Source: Odobenus rosmarus divergens (taxonomy: Eukaryota; Chordata; Mammalia; Carnivora; Odobenidae). Taken from it: 64,000 nt of DNA. How positions within the stretch are numbered: the first letter of the stretch is position 1; each line of letters opens with the position of its first letter. Shown here one piece after another: positions 11,353 through 22,440 of the stretch. The stretch is taken from assembly GCF_000321225.1 (NCBI RefSeq), contig NW_004450945.1:1661682-1725681 (forward strand), written 5' to 3'. The notes below the pieces were generated by a model that searched no databases, was not told where the DNA came from, and saw only the letters and a program-made list of their open reading frames with translations. The position numbers and the translations under genes were made by a program.

Positions 11353-14300
11353 TCACCAAACCGTGGAGCTTTAATCAGATAATTTTTTAAAGGTTTGAAA
11401 TAATATGCAATATGCTACCCAGACAATAGTCTCTTGAGAAGAGTTTCATTCTATGTATCTGTCATGTAAATAACAACCTAAAATGCCCACGGTTGTACCA
11501 TAATAATGACTCAGAACTCAACCTGTTCTGTCCACTATTAAATTAAAACAACAGACAAACCAAAAAGCTATGACAATTACTCAAAGTGGATATGCTGAGC
11601 GGGTGGTAAAGGCTCAAATGGAAGTCTGACTTCATTATCTGACTAAAACCAGAGAAAGACCAAACATAATCACTAACAACATCCGAAACATCACTTCCTG
11701 GCATAAAAGTGTTTTCTTTAATTCAGGAATTCACAAGGTCCTTCCAAGAGACGAGGAGAAAAGAAACACTATTAGAGCACATTAAGATAAAGAGTTTACA
11801 CTTCTCTGGATTTTTGTTTTCCTTTTCGATGAGTGTATTTTGGAAATCTGGGAGATGATTACTAACATTATGGACTCCCCAGCGGAGTATTCATAGTGGC
11901 GTAGAGACTCTTTCAAAATAAGGCACACATATATGTTGCTCTCCGATTGTCTCCCATGGAAGTGCCCCGAGAGAGTGATCTCAAGAAAAGGGACTTCAGG
12001 CACATTCTGCAGAGGTATATCTTTGTCAGCCTACTGGTTTCCTACAGATGGTGAAAGCAGAGTATGGAACATGCTGTCATATTTCATTCATAACACACAT
12101 GTACTGTAGCTCGAGGCAACAGATGGACAATCACTTGTTTAAACTACAAATGTGAAATACTAAGGTAGCATGGCAATATTTCTAGAAATGTCTATGAGAA
12201 AAAGAAACCTTTCTGAGCCAAGAGGAGTGGTGAGAGGCTGGGAGGTCACATCAGTGTTTCCTGATCTCCCTAGCAGCTGCCATAATTTCCCTGACACCCT
12301 TCAAAACTTGATGATGGAGGGATCAGGGGGCAGCCGACACAGATTTGACAAGAGAAGCCCGAACTATGTCAAATAGAAATAACACTGTTATTCCTGGCTG
12401 GTTCACATTAATAGGATTTTTACTAACGAGGAAAACTGTTGGAAGTTGTGTTCTCAGAGTCCTGTCTGTATTCTATAAACCCTCTACTACAGTCCCGTTG
12501 TAAAAGTGCTCTCTTTCTTCCTCTGAACCCAAATAAAAACACTTGTTTAAATGTAGTTAGAGTTTTATATACTTTAAACATCACCATAAGCATCTTTGCA
12601 GAATCTTGCGTGGTGAGGAAACAATGATAGTGTTAATAACTCGGCTGCATTAGTCAGCATACAGCCAATGAAGTAGTTTTGATCAGAGAAGTTGCCCCTA
12701 CAAAAATAATGTCAACGACAGGAAAAAGAACCCACATTTTTGAGCTGCAGAGATGTCCAGCATCTCAAAGCCTTGATGTCCCATGTTGGGACACATGACT
12801 TAGTTTGAGTTTTAAATGGAATTTTGCTTGCAAACAAGATTCCACGTTGAGTCAGTGTGAGCTGGGATCCAGACAGTGAAGAAAATTTGATTTTGAAATG
12901 GTGTGCAGAGCCCATGACATAGTGGGTTTTTTTTCCTTTTCCACATCTCTCATCAACACATAATTACCAAATATTTGTGTTCTTGACAATTTTTTAACAA
13001 ACTTCCTCTTATAAATTCTGATTTTTCTATTATTTATGAATTTAAATATCAAGGTAATATACCAAAAGACAAAAGAATTATAATTGTTAAGGTAATATGA
13101 TCTTTCTGTCTCTGTTATAGGCAAAATTTCATGTAACTAAAACAGTAAAGAGTGATTTGGCATTGTTTAAACCAAATGACTAATAGAAAAGACAAGAAAG
13201 CAATATAAATCATATACGTAAGAAATCCTGGAATAAAATATGTAGGATCCTTTCCTTATTATACCTTGTGAAAGAAAAGAAATCTAAATCTAAATATTTC
13301 TGCATATGTGTGTGTGCACATTCATTATTATAAAAGTATAATAGGTCTATATTAAAAAGATTTACTTTAAAACTCTTTGGTAAAGATACTCTGAGGTTAT
13401 GTGATAAAAATGTACTATAAAGATTGAAAGCAAACAGTATTCTGGCAAAGCCACACTGATGGGTCTGTGACAGCATTTTCTTATAACTCTCTCTCTCTTT
13501 AAAATGTTTTGGCTTGTAAACATTTTAGTTACACAAGGACTTAAATGTAACAAACAAGTAGAATGTTACTGCATTTTTATAGTATAAATATTTCATACAT
13601 TTTCCTCTTTTGGCAAAATTCATAATAATATGACTGCACTTCAAGAGATAAAATCCATCTCTCAATAAATTGGGCTTTTGGCCTAAACACAATTTCCTCC
13701 AAGTATTTCATAGAAAACAAATTGCTGAACCATTCAAGCAAATTACATTATCTCTCCAATTGTCTAATAGTCAGTGCTCTTTGAGGTCATCAGCATGTCT
13801 GATCTTGAATGTGGAGGACAGAAATTCAGAGATACAGTCACTATTGTATCCTAAAATTCACATGCTGCCCAAAATGAATCCCATTGTATTTCACATTAAG
13901 AAAAACATAAGACCAATGGTAAGAGTAGCAAAGTAAGGAAAGACAAAGTTTTCCAAGAAAACTTTGAAAAGTTGCAACTTTGGCGGTCACTTTAGGTGAC
14001 CAAGGCAAAAGAGCCACAAATTAACTTAGATGAGCTAATGACCATAGGCTTAAGAATTTCTTATTGAAATAAAAAAAAGAAAAATGAACCATTTTTACAA
14101 TCATTCCTACTAAAGTAAAATAAATGTAATTGGAATTCCTGAGGCATGGGGTGTAATTCAAAACACGCACAAATAATTTTTCATTTCTGAGCGCTAAAAT
14201 TAAAAATTAAAATAAAAGACTAAAAATCGACATTATATCTTTATGATCATGAAAAAGGTATTTGTGGACCCAGGGAAGGGTGTGCAAGGGAATGTAACTA

Positions 14301-14960
14301 TATTTGTTATATTTGATTTCTTAAACTGGGTGTTATGTATACAGGGATTCATTATATTATTATTTATATTTTGTGTATACTTAAAATACTTCATAATTTA
14401 AAAGTATATACTTGTGGAAGATTTGAAGAAATGTTTAAGAAATCTCAATCCAAAATACTCGATTAGTTTACAAAATGGCAACCTGCTGTGACGAAGGTGG
14501 GCGTCTCTTTAAAAGAAACAAGTTAGAACCCAATAGAATGGTTCTATAGTTGGCAAGCAAGCATTTCAATGCCCAGTAAGAGTTTGAATAAAGATTCCAG
14601 GCAGAGACTCTCCATATTTTTAGCTCAGAAAGGCAATTTTTTTTTCAGCGATTGTCTTTGAAAGTGTGGTATAAATGTCACATCGATGATAAGAAAACAT
14701 CTCCCGTGATATGCAATTAGAGTTGCGGAGGGATTATGGGAGTGATGAAACTGTGGTTTCATAATTTTTTCAAGCTTTCCTGTCTTTTTAAAGTAAATTA
14801 AACAAAACTCTACAATTTTATTTTCTGTGCTCTGATTTGCAGTTGTCAGGCAAAAAGGACCCAGGCCTGGGGGGCAAAAAAAAAAGGAAGAATAGGAATA
14901 GTTCTTTACAACTGTCTGCTCCGGAGAAAACTCAACTTTGGTAGTTGTGTTTGGTATTAT

Positions 14961-14988
14961 TAAAAAAACAAAACAAAACAAAACAAAA
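14961..14988. repeat. (CAAAA)n array
   Basis: Repeated acaaa/caaaa units within the 3'UTR, about 1 kb past the LPP stop codon; the transcript strand reads UUUUG repeats. Confidence 0.8.
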
Positions 14989-15922
14989 TACAACCATGGC
15001 AATATTTCTGAGATGAAAAGTGGGACAGTATTGGAAATGCTATGTTCCAGAGAAAACAAAGTTTGTCTGAATTATGGTGTCTAGGTGGCATGGAAAAGGG
15101 AAATCTTAAGATGGTATTGTGGGATAATAATAGGCTTTCCAAAATACCCCCAAAATGCTTTTTTCCCAGCATATCCCACCTGTAATTCCTTCAGGAAAAA
15201 AAAGCAAACTTTGGATCTCTCTCACCCATTACTATTTTCAAATGAGCCCTGACCACTGGTCACTAGAGATTTTGAATTTCCAATCAAATTTGGTTGCAAA
15301 TTAACTTTGGGCTTGTTTTAACCTATACAATTTATAGCTTAAATTCTTTGTAACCTAACATATACATGGTACACTTTTTTTTTACCCCCAAGGGGCATGA
15401 CCGGTTTAGAGCAACAGAAAGATGTACTTTTCAATACACAGAAAAAGAATGGCTATCCTTTCCGATCACAGGCCACGTGGAACTGATAGGATAGACCCTT
15501 CAAGCCTAAAAGCACCTGTGAGTTGGCCGACTCACCCAGGAAAAACTGTGTGACAGCAAATACCACACTAAAAAAGGCCATTCAACCAGATGAAAAGTGA
15601 GACAAACATAGGGATTAAAAGTTACAGGAATGCAGAAGTGAATGGGATGGAGTATAATCCGTGCAAAAATGTGGAAGTCCTTGGGAACAAAGGCCCATCA
15701 AGGTCCTACATGATTAAATGTGAAATGTGTATTTGGTGAAAACTTAAAAAAAAAAATCTCATCATCTATGTGCTTCTAAAGAAAGGTTAATATTAGATGA
15801 AGAACAGAGACCATCCCACGGCTTGATTGCCTTTCCTGTATTTTCCCATTTCTTTTCTTATCTTTTTCTTGTGTTTCCTCTTCTCAGCACCGCCGACTAA
15901 GCAGCCAAGCAGGCGACTGAAC

Positions 15923-16051
15923 TTAAAGGTCGGTGCTGGCCGTGGCGGTGAGCACCCTGATGCGGGCAGAGTTGCAGGTCTTGCAGAGGATGTGTCCGTC
16001 CAGAGGGTAGCAGCCTTGGTTATCCCCTTCGGACAGGAGACCACCACAATC
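15923..16051 (-). CDS. LPP: LPP terminal coding exon (end of LIM3 and C-terminus)
   Basis: This is the last coding segment of LPP, a zyxin-family scaffold that shuttles between focal adhesions or cell contacts and the nucleus. On the minus strand it begins D-C-G-G-L-L-S and ends A-S-T-D-L followed by TAA at 15925-15923 (42 residues plus stop). It supplies the second zinc-binding half of LIM3: DC completes the C-x2-C-x2-C cluster begun in the previous exon, followed by a C-K-T-C pair. The 3' splice site is a good polypyrimidine tract ending in CAG at 16054-16052, and the junction is phase 0. The last four residues S-T-D-L fit a class I PDZ ligand; in the family this tail binds Scribble (established knowledge). 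Recalled human LPP has a lysine where this sequence reads threonine seven residues from the end (A-T-A-S-T-D-L). The identification is very secure. Confidence 0.96.
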   Translation of the reverse strand, partial: DCGGLLSEGDNQGCYPLDGHILCKTCNSARIRVLTATASTDL

Positions 16052-16514
16052 CTGGAAAAACAGAAAGGATGTAAGTGAAACTGGAAACTACGGATGTGAG
16101 GACTGCATTCCTTGGCTTTCTGTTTGAGGCCTCCATAACGTGGCCTCTTACTACAGGGTAAAATGATCCCCCTCAGGTTACTTCATAGGAGAAGAACCCA
16201 AGGCTCTGGGGGCCCCAAGTAGTAGTTTTGTTCTCTCACCCAAGCAACAAAAACAGCAAGAACAAGAGACAACAAAACAAGAGGAGATCCCTAACTGCTC
16301 AGTCATCTTTACCCTTTATTACGAGTCTAAGGATCTCTCAAAAGGAAAACACAGGCGCAGGGGCAGAATTCCTTGGCCGTTTCGGGGCAGAAGCAGGGCT
16401 GTAGAGTGCCTCCTTCCAAGCAGAAGGGCCAGCCCTGGGCTCTGCAACCTGGCTCCAAGTGTAGTGGGAAAACAAAACCCTAAAGTGTGTTGGGAGTACT
16501 GGTTTGTGTTCTGG

Positions 16515-16680
16515 AGGAGACAGTGTGGTGCAGAGGAATGTGTTGGATGGGGAGACGGCCCCTCCCGGGGCACCCCTTAGCTCTGCCCCTGTGTCACTGA
16601 AAAGAGTTCCTGCATGTCCTACCTCACCAAGCTGTTGGGAGGATCAAAGAGGAAACTGGATGTGAATGTACTTTGAAACA
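16515..16680 (+). repeat. MIR relic
   Basis: Degenerate MIR: acagtgtggtgcagaggaat near the start, then cttagctctgcccctgtgtc and tacctcaccaagctgttggg. Approximate limits. Confidence 0.6.
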
Positions 16681-17319
16681 AATGCAGGCAGCTACAGAGC
16701 TGGAAAGGATCAAAGGAATGTACTACTGTCAAAAGCACCTCCGCAGGTCCATTTTTGGAAAGTGTCATGTAACCGCCAAATACTGGCCCTTACCTTTGGA
16801 GGAAATGGAAGTTTCTTTGGAAAAGAAAAATACAGGACTTCATCTGGCGGTGTGTGGCCCTTGCTCACTTCAGCAGAAACTCGTCTAAAAGCCCACCACC
16901 GCCGCATGCCCTGCTTCTGCTGTCGACTAAGACAGTAAGGAGGTCGCTGGGGCTCATGCCTGCATTTGACTAACAGTGAAGGGCAAGGCCAGAAAGGGTA
17001 GGGCCTACAACACCACACCCACCAACAGCAGCAGGAACCAGACTCCCCGGAGCTGGCTTTGTTTGCCAAAACGAGCAAGCAGATATTCTGCCACTCTAGA
17101 GGCATTCCAGACACTGCATGATGGCGTTAAATGAACTCTTTTCATCGCGGTAAAGAAAGAGGGAAATTTCAAAAACGCCATGGCCGTAAGCATTGAATGA
17201 GCTGACCTCTACGGTCACCTGGGCACCATGAAGAGCCTGGAGTCAACCAGTGTTGGCACCATCAACGCCTTGACTCTGAGAACCCAAAGGGGCCACCCGG
17301 GGCGTCCAGCACACCCTCC

Positions 17320-17450
17320 TGGTTTATAGAGATGGGGAGGTGAGGAGCAGAGGGGGAAGTGATTTCTCCAGTGTCCTGCAGCGTCTGAGGTACAACTAGA
17401 ACGACGGTCTGTCCCCTTCTAATTCGGTGCTCCTCCCATGCTACAGCATT
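17320..17450 (-). repeat. MIR relic
   Basis: Contains gagatggggaggtgaggagc followed by gaagtgatttctccagtgtc, the reverse complement of the MIR core. Approximate limits. Confidence 0.6.
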
Positions 17451-17604
17451 GTTTCGTAAACAAAAAAACTTCACAGGACTTTAAAGCGAACCTAATGTGT
17501 ACTGCTCTCATTTCATCTGGAAGGAGAAAAGGCACCTTTCATGCAACTCTGGGCACAAAACACAAAACCATTAAAAGTCAAAGCCTATCGGTATGCACAG
17601 CAAG

Positions 17605-17705
17605 TGTGTGAGCAATGTTGGGAAGCTTTTCTTCTTTAAGCCTCAGTTTCTCCATCTGTAAAATGACCTCGAAGGCATCTATTAGCTCTTTCACACTTAT
17701 GATTC
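17605..17705 (+). repeat. MIR relic
   Basis: Core cctcagtttctccatctgta aaatgacc is a close match to the MIR centre. Only a partial copy. Confidence 0.7.
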
Positions 17706-18419
17706 AGGTCAGTTTTAAGGCTGGAGGTGGTTGTTCCTCTGTAGTCATAAAATCTGGTGTAAAAGCTGGTAGTTTATTATCTTTTCTCATGTTAAGGACC
17801 CAGAGAGAGAGGCCACTTGGGCTCTACGGGAAAACAAAGGACCCCACATCAACCAGGTGGTGGGTTTCAGCTAGAGCAGTGAGTGGAATGAATGGAGTCC
17901 CAGAGGAGCCAGGGGCGGCCCTGTCCCCGGTGTCCTGGGAAGATCACCCAGGGGGACTAGATGAACCAGTGTGTGAGGGTGTGGTGGTAAGGCAGTTTAT
18001 ACTCTTCTGCCCAGAGAGAAGAGGGAGCTGATAAGTCCTGTCCTCAGGAGAGCTAGTAGAAAACAAGAAAATGGCTTCAAAGGGGGTTCTCTGGGTAACT
18101 AGAAGCAGATTAAGAAAACATTTTAAAATCACTTTTTGAACGTAGTGCCCTTTTGATACAGATTATGGGAAAGACTTCTGCCTTTTGCTGTAGAAATGAC
18201 TACATGTCCCTTGCGCAAGAAGCCTTCCTTGTCACTTCCAGCCTGGATTAGAGGCCACTTGTGTGTGTTCCCAGAGCACCTGTGCATACCTCCCTGGAGC
18301 CCTTAGCAGCCGCCTGACCACCCATTTTATGTGCTCAGTCGGTGCTGTTAACTCAACCAATCTCCATGACTTGGAGCATCAAGTTCCCACCCCTCTGAGA
18401 GGTGTAGGAGTCAGTGTAA

Positions 18420-18650
18420 CAATAATAAGAATAGTAACAAGAATACCATTTGTGCCTAATGTAGCACTTCGTGATTTACAATGTCCTTTAATATACAGTT
18501 TTGCATTTTGGTCCCTCAGCCAAATTTGGGGAGGTTAAGAATCTGAGTCCTTTCCACAGGTGGGGAAATTGAGACCGAGTGGTAAAGTGACTTCTGCAGT
18601 GTCACTAGCATTAAATGAAGGCCTAAGATCTAAAACCCAAGTTCTGTGAA
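18420..18650 (-). repeat. MIR relic
   Basis: Contains cacaggtggggaaattgaga and gtaaagtgacttctgcagtg, the reverse complement of the MIR core, preceded by its degenerate tail. Confidence 0.65.
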
Positions 18651-18769
18651 CACAGGCACCAGGGGGCATTCCCAGATTGATTAATTGCTGTGTTTGAGAA
18701 AACCTAGCTCTGTTAGGCCTTTCAATGCCTGTCATGCACTGACAGGGGGTGGGGGCGCTGACCACAGAC

Positions 18770-18890
18770 CTCACAGCGGTAGCAATGAACATGGAAATCG
18801 CGATCCAGAGCCACAATCCGGACAGTCTCCTCCTGGCCTGGGGCTGGCATGATAGGCTCCTTGCACACAGAACATCGAGGGGCAAATTTC
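18770..18890 (-). CDS. LPP: LPP penultimate coding exon (LIM3, first part)
   Basis: This 121-bp internal exon encodes about 40 residues from [10 protein letters not shown] to H-V-H-C-Y-R-C-E. It holds the start of LIM3: the C-S-V-C pair, then H-V-H-C and C-Y-R-C zinc ligands. The acceptor is TTTTCAG directly before the exon (18896-18891). The first base completes the lysine codon split by the previous exon (phase 2), and the exon ends on a GAG codon (phase 0). The donor read on the minus strand is GAG|GTCTGT, which has C at +3 and is weaker than consensus. Because 121 is not a multiple of three, skipping this exon would shift the frame and remove LIM3. LIM domains in this family mediate protein binding at adhesion sites and contribute to transcriptional co-activation (established knowledge). 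Confidence 0.96.
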
Positions 18891-18984
18891 CTGAAAATGG
18901 ATACACAGGTCTGGTTAGATGCTGAGGATGGACACTGACAAATGGGGGAGACCCAGAAGTGAAAAGAAAAGGAGTCAGCCCAGG

Positions 18985-19110
18985 GTCAGGACATTTGCTC
19001 TGGCATCTTGTGTGACCTTGAGCAAGTCACTTTCCTTCTCTGGATCTGCTTTCTCAGCTGTAAAATAAGGAATTTAGACTTGGCGAGTGTTGAGGTCCTT
19101 CTAGACCATG
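18985..19110 (+). repeat. MIR relic
   Basis: Contains gtgtgaccttgagcaagtca followed by ctgctttctcagctgtaaaa, the MIR core in the plus orientation. Confidence 0.8.
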
Positions 19111-19989
19111 AACATTGTGATATTTGGTGAGGTGGGGAGTTAGTACGTGTATTGCTTATGCATGAAGAGCATCTAGGAGCTATTGGCCACTTGATATGTG
19201 GCATGAAGTTCGCTGGTGGATAGATTGCAAACATAGACCCTGGGGTAGGGCAGGGTCCTGGGGGCCCTTACTTGTTTCCTTTGCTTGACTTTGTCTTGCT
19301 TGACTTTTGCTTCTAGACTTTTATATGTGCTCCCTGGGCCCTCCACAAATATTCTGAGGTTGGTAACAGTGTCACTCCCACTTATTAGAGCCTCTTTCTC
19401 TGAAACTGAGCTCTAGGAATTAACACAAGAAACCTCAGCCACATAACTTGTCAAAACAGTAGAGGTTAGTGAGTTTAAATACACCAAACTTTACACCAAA
19501 CTCACTATGACCAAGTCTGCACTTCCTAAGTTTCAGTTGTGTTAAACTCTGGTTTGAAAAGAACAAAAGTTCAAAAGCTAGAGGGTCTTAGCACGTCCAA
19601 AAGGTGTGGACACTTATGTGTGTAGATATGCACATACGTACGTGTGCTTTTGAGGTTAACTGTTGGTGAGGAATTTTAATATTTCCTGATCTCTTACTAT
19701 TCCTTAATATGACCGATGGCTCTAAAATTTGTTTCTCATAACAGATTAAGAGGCTGCAAATACAGGCTGTGCATTCATCTGCATCTCCTGGAAATTAGGA
19801 GTGACATTTGGGAAGGTGTGAAATGAGACATGATTTGAAACGGCCATGGATAAAAACTGAAGAGATGGAAAAATAAAAAAAAAAAAAGGACAAACAGACT
19901 GTGCGAGTTGGTTTTTTCATGGTAATGGTTTTGAGATTAATGACATTAAAATTTATCTATTTGTAGTGAGACTGAAAAAGAAATAATGA

Positions 19990-20100
19990 TAGTAATCTAA
20001 TACTTTGCAGAGCACTTTATGGTTGTCAAAGCATTTTTACATACATTATACTCGATATGTACATATTAATTTTCTTGGCAGCACCCAAAAGGCATCTGTG
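19990..20100 (-). repeat. MIR-family fragment
   Basis: Contains ctttgcagagcactttatgg and tttttacatacattatactc, resembling a reverse-oriented MIR or MIR3 tail. Short and diverged. Confidence 0.5.
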
Positions 20101-20244
20101 TGGCTGCAATCTAAATAAATATGAATTAAGCAGCAGATCAATTGATTGCTATGAAAGAAAAATTAAAAGGATCATGGTACAACTGCAGCAGTAATCAGAG
20201 TTGTTATAATTGGCATTTTATGCGCGAAGTTTACACTCAGTGGT

Positions 20245-20261
20245 AAAAAAAAAAAAAAAAA
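20245..20261. repeat. Poly(A) run
   Basis: Seventeen consecutive A bases with no recognisable retroelement body attached. Confidence 0.85.
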
Positions 20262-20896
20262 CTGCTTTGGACTACCTGATTATTTTTGAATCTGGGTCAT
20301 CAGTAGTGAAATAAGCAGGCTTCTGGAATCCAGTGCAAAATTTCCTTTCCCTAAGCCCATCGAGACTATAAACTCAGTGAGGTCAGAAGTATGTCTTGCC
20401 CGTCATTGAACTGTGAGCTTGCCCTTCTTTCCTCAACTACAATTACTTACTTCTTTAGGATAAAATATCTTTCACTGAATTTGCCTATTTTAGTAGTAAT
20501 TATTTGCACATCTTTGGGGACCACTAAACTGAGCTTCCAGCTGGCAGGTTTTGCTCAATCTCTGAATCTCCAGAAACAACTGTGACTGGGGCAGACAGCA
20601 GAATTTTAGGCTATATCTAACGAAATGAAGTGTCTGCCATATTGCTCTAATAAAAAGATGTTACTTGGACCTTTCCGTTCAATCTCAAGGTCCTTCCTCT
20701 TTGGAAAGGCATAAATTGTATTCTTGCTGAGTAATGATTCCTTCCTACCAATTGGCCTCATTTCCATGATGGGAAAAAACAAAGTGAAGAGACAGGAAGT
20801 GGTTTCCACAGTCCCCACAGTGTTCCTTGGCCGGCATTTTGAAGACTGTTCTAAATCCCAGGTGGTCAGTTTCAAGGCTCAGCTCACTAAGCGGAC

Positions 20897-20917
20897 AATA
20901 ATAATAATAATAATAAA
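20897..20917. repeat. (AAT)n microsatellite
   Basis: Seven uninterrupted ata/aat units. Confidence 0.9.
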
Positions 20918-20944
20918 ATAAATTTGAGAAAAAAATACTTTTGA

Positions 20945-21110
20945 TGGTTCAAACGGCTACCATATATTGTGTGCTTATTACGTGCCAAGCCTTGTTAAGC
21001 ACTGTGCACTTGACCTCATTTTTCACTGACAGCAACATTATGAAGAAATAGTTTTTATCATTTCTGTTCACAGCCACAGGAGCCAAGGCTCAGAGAGGGC
21101 CGGTCTTCAT
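20945..21110 (-). repeat. MIR relic
   Basis: Contains tgtgtgcttattacgtgcca and, further on, gccaaggctcagagagggcc, the reverse-oriented MIR tail and core. Confidence 0.7.
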
Positions 21111-21479
21111 CATCTTTGTCCTGGCACATTTCTGGCAATCAACAAATGGGTGCTGATTAGACAAATAAGTGGACGAGCGTAATATCTCCAATAAGAAAGC
21201 ACAGATAGTGAAATAAAGGCTCAATGCAATGAAAGGGTCAGTTAAATAAGCTGGCTTTTCTGAGCTCACTGTCCTGGCACTGGGAAAACAGAAATAAACT
21301 AGGACTCCAGCAGTCAGAATTGTGAGGGAGTTCTATATATTTCTGCATTTGGTCTATTAGCTGAGATACACAGATCCTGTCATGTTGCAAAAATGGTTGA
21401 AGGTGGCAAGGGTAAAACTCTGTGTGTGAATGTATATTCTTTATTACTAATCAGGCTATGGTTAAGTACTAGCTATACC

Positions 21480-21800
21480 TGATTTACAAAACCCTATAGA
21501 ACATAGAGAAAGAGATAGAAATTCAAACCTGGGAGAGGGAGGGGTTGAGGTCAGGGAAGTGTTCTCCGAGGAGGTGGTAAATGAGTTGGGGCTTGAAAGA
21601 TGGCTATTTAGGTGAAAGGCGAAAGTGTGTGTGTGTGTGTGTGTGTTTTGATGAGGGTGGATACAGTCAGTTTGCCAGGGAACTAGTTTGAGCAGTCATC
21701 TAAAATAACATATGGGAAAAGAGTTGGTACCTAATAGGATGGAGGACTTGGGCCAACCTTGACTGAAGGTGGTTATGCAGGGGATGGCCCATTTACAAGG
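21480..21800 (-). repeat. L2 relic carrying a GT microsatellite
   Basis: Contains ctccgaggaggtggtaaatg followed by agttggggcttgaaagatgg, a typical reverse-oriented L2 segment. The GT array at 21625-21646 lies inside it. Confidence 0.6.
21625..21646. repeat. (GT)11 microsatellite
   Basis: Eleven perfect GT units, a likely polymorphic marker. Confidence 0.95.
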
Positions 21801-21819
21801 CCTTAAGAATAGTATTTGG

Positions 21820-21980
21820 GAAACTTATTACTCAAAGTGCAGTCCAAAACCACCGGGGAGCTTGTCAGAAATGCAGAATTGTAGGTCCTACCTCAGACCT
21901 ACTGAATTAGGAATTTGCAGCTTAACAAGATCCCTAGGTGACTTGTAAGCACATTAACATTTGGGAAGCACTGGTTTAGA
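21820..21980 (+). mobile_element. MER5A-like DNA transposon relic (hAT-Charlie)
   Basis: Shows the MER5A order: ttactcaaagtgcagtccaa, ggggagcttgtcagaaatgc, ctactgaattaggaatttgc, then caagatccctaggtgacttg and gaagcactgg. Non-autonomous; no coding capacity. Confidence 0.8.
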
Positions 21981-22024
21981 AGACAGGATGCTAAGCAGGC
22001 GAGATGAATCCCTTGTCATGGGCC

Positions 22025-22440
22025 TTCTGTATCTCACAGTAACTTCCATTCCCAGGCTGCTCTAGTTACAGCCGAGCAAATCTTCCATGAATGTAGAGAA
22101 GCCCTTCCTCACTTCATGCCCTTCTTGATTTCCTGAGTTGTTCCTGCTGTCAGGAACCTCCGTTTCTCACTTAAAATACTCTTCAAATTCTGCTTCCAGA
22201 AGCCTCCCCAGATCTCAGGGCCAAGTAATCTCCTCTGACTTGACACCTCAAGCCTTGGCCCCTGCCTGTCTTATCGTGTCTGGCCCCTTCTGCCTGATAC
22301 CACACATACTCTGTGCTGATTCTCCCCCTCCTCCTGGCAAGCTCCTTGCTGACGGGCTTTTCTCTCTGTGTCTGTGCATTTTCTACCCCTGCAGTTTCTC
22401 TCCTTGTATCTCTCTCCTTTAGCACTGAGCACACAGAGGG
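22025..22440 (+). repeat. L2 LINE relic, 3' part
   Basis: Contains ttccagaagcctccccagat, ggcaagctccttgctgacgg and ctttagcactgagcacacag, in the order of the L2 3' end. Diverged and without an open frame. Confidence 0.65.

Larger units (their letters stand above)
915..15922 (-). other. LPP: LPP long 3' untranslated region (inferred extent)
   Basis: The 15 kb following the LPP stop codon contains no SINEC and no L1 that I can recognise, unlike the intron to the right, which has both. Human LPP mRNA is about 18 kb with an 1.8-kb coding sequence (from memory), so a 15-16 kb 3'UTR in the terminal exon is expected here. The left limit is my inference from a canonical polyadenylation signal at 936-931. 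The segment is mostly AT-rich, with many minus-strand AATAAA hexamers that could serve as alternative ends. It contains a CpG-rich patch (6100-6360), one MIR (about 6420-6575), a purine tract (11278-11352) and two CAAAA arrays. Open frames here (for example 144 codons at 15059-14625, minus) show no protein family and are taken as chance. RNA-seq would settle the end. Confidence 0.75.
16052..18769 (-). other. LPP: LPP intron between the LIM3 exon and the terminal exon
   Basis: This 2.7-kb intron has GT (18769-18768) and AG (16053-16052) ends on the minus strand. It holds four MIR-like relics, listed separately; the remaining stretches (about 16052-16510, 16690-17310 and 17710-18415) show nothing I recognise. 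Confidence 0.93.

Noticed and set aside
14625..15059. 144-codon minus-strand open frame shortly after the LPP stop
   Set aside because: Low-complexity, hydrophobic/aromatic composition from AT-rich DNA, no family resemblance, and it lies in the inferred 3'UTR.
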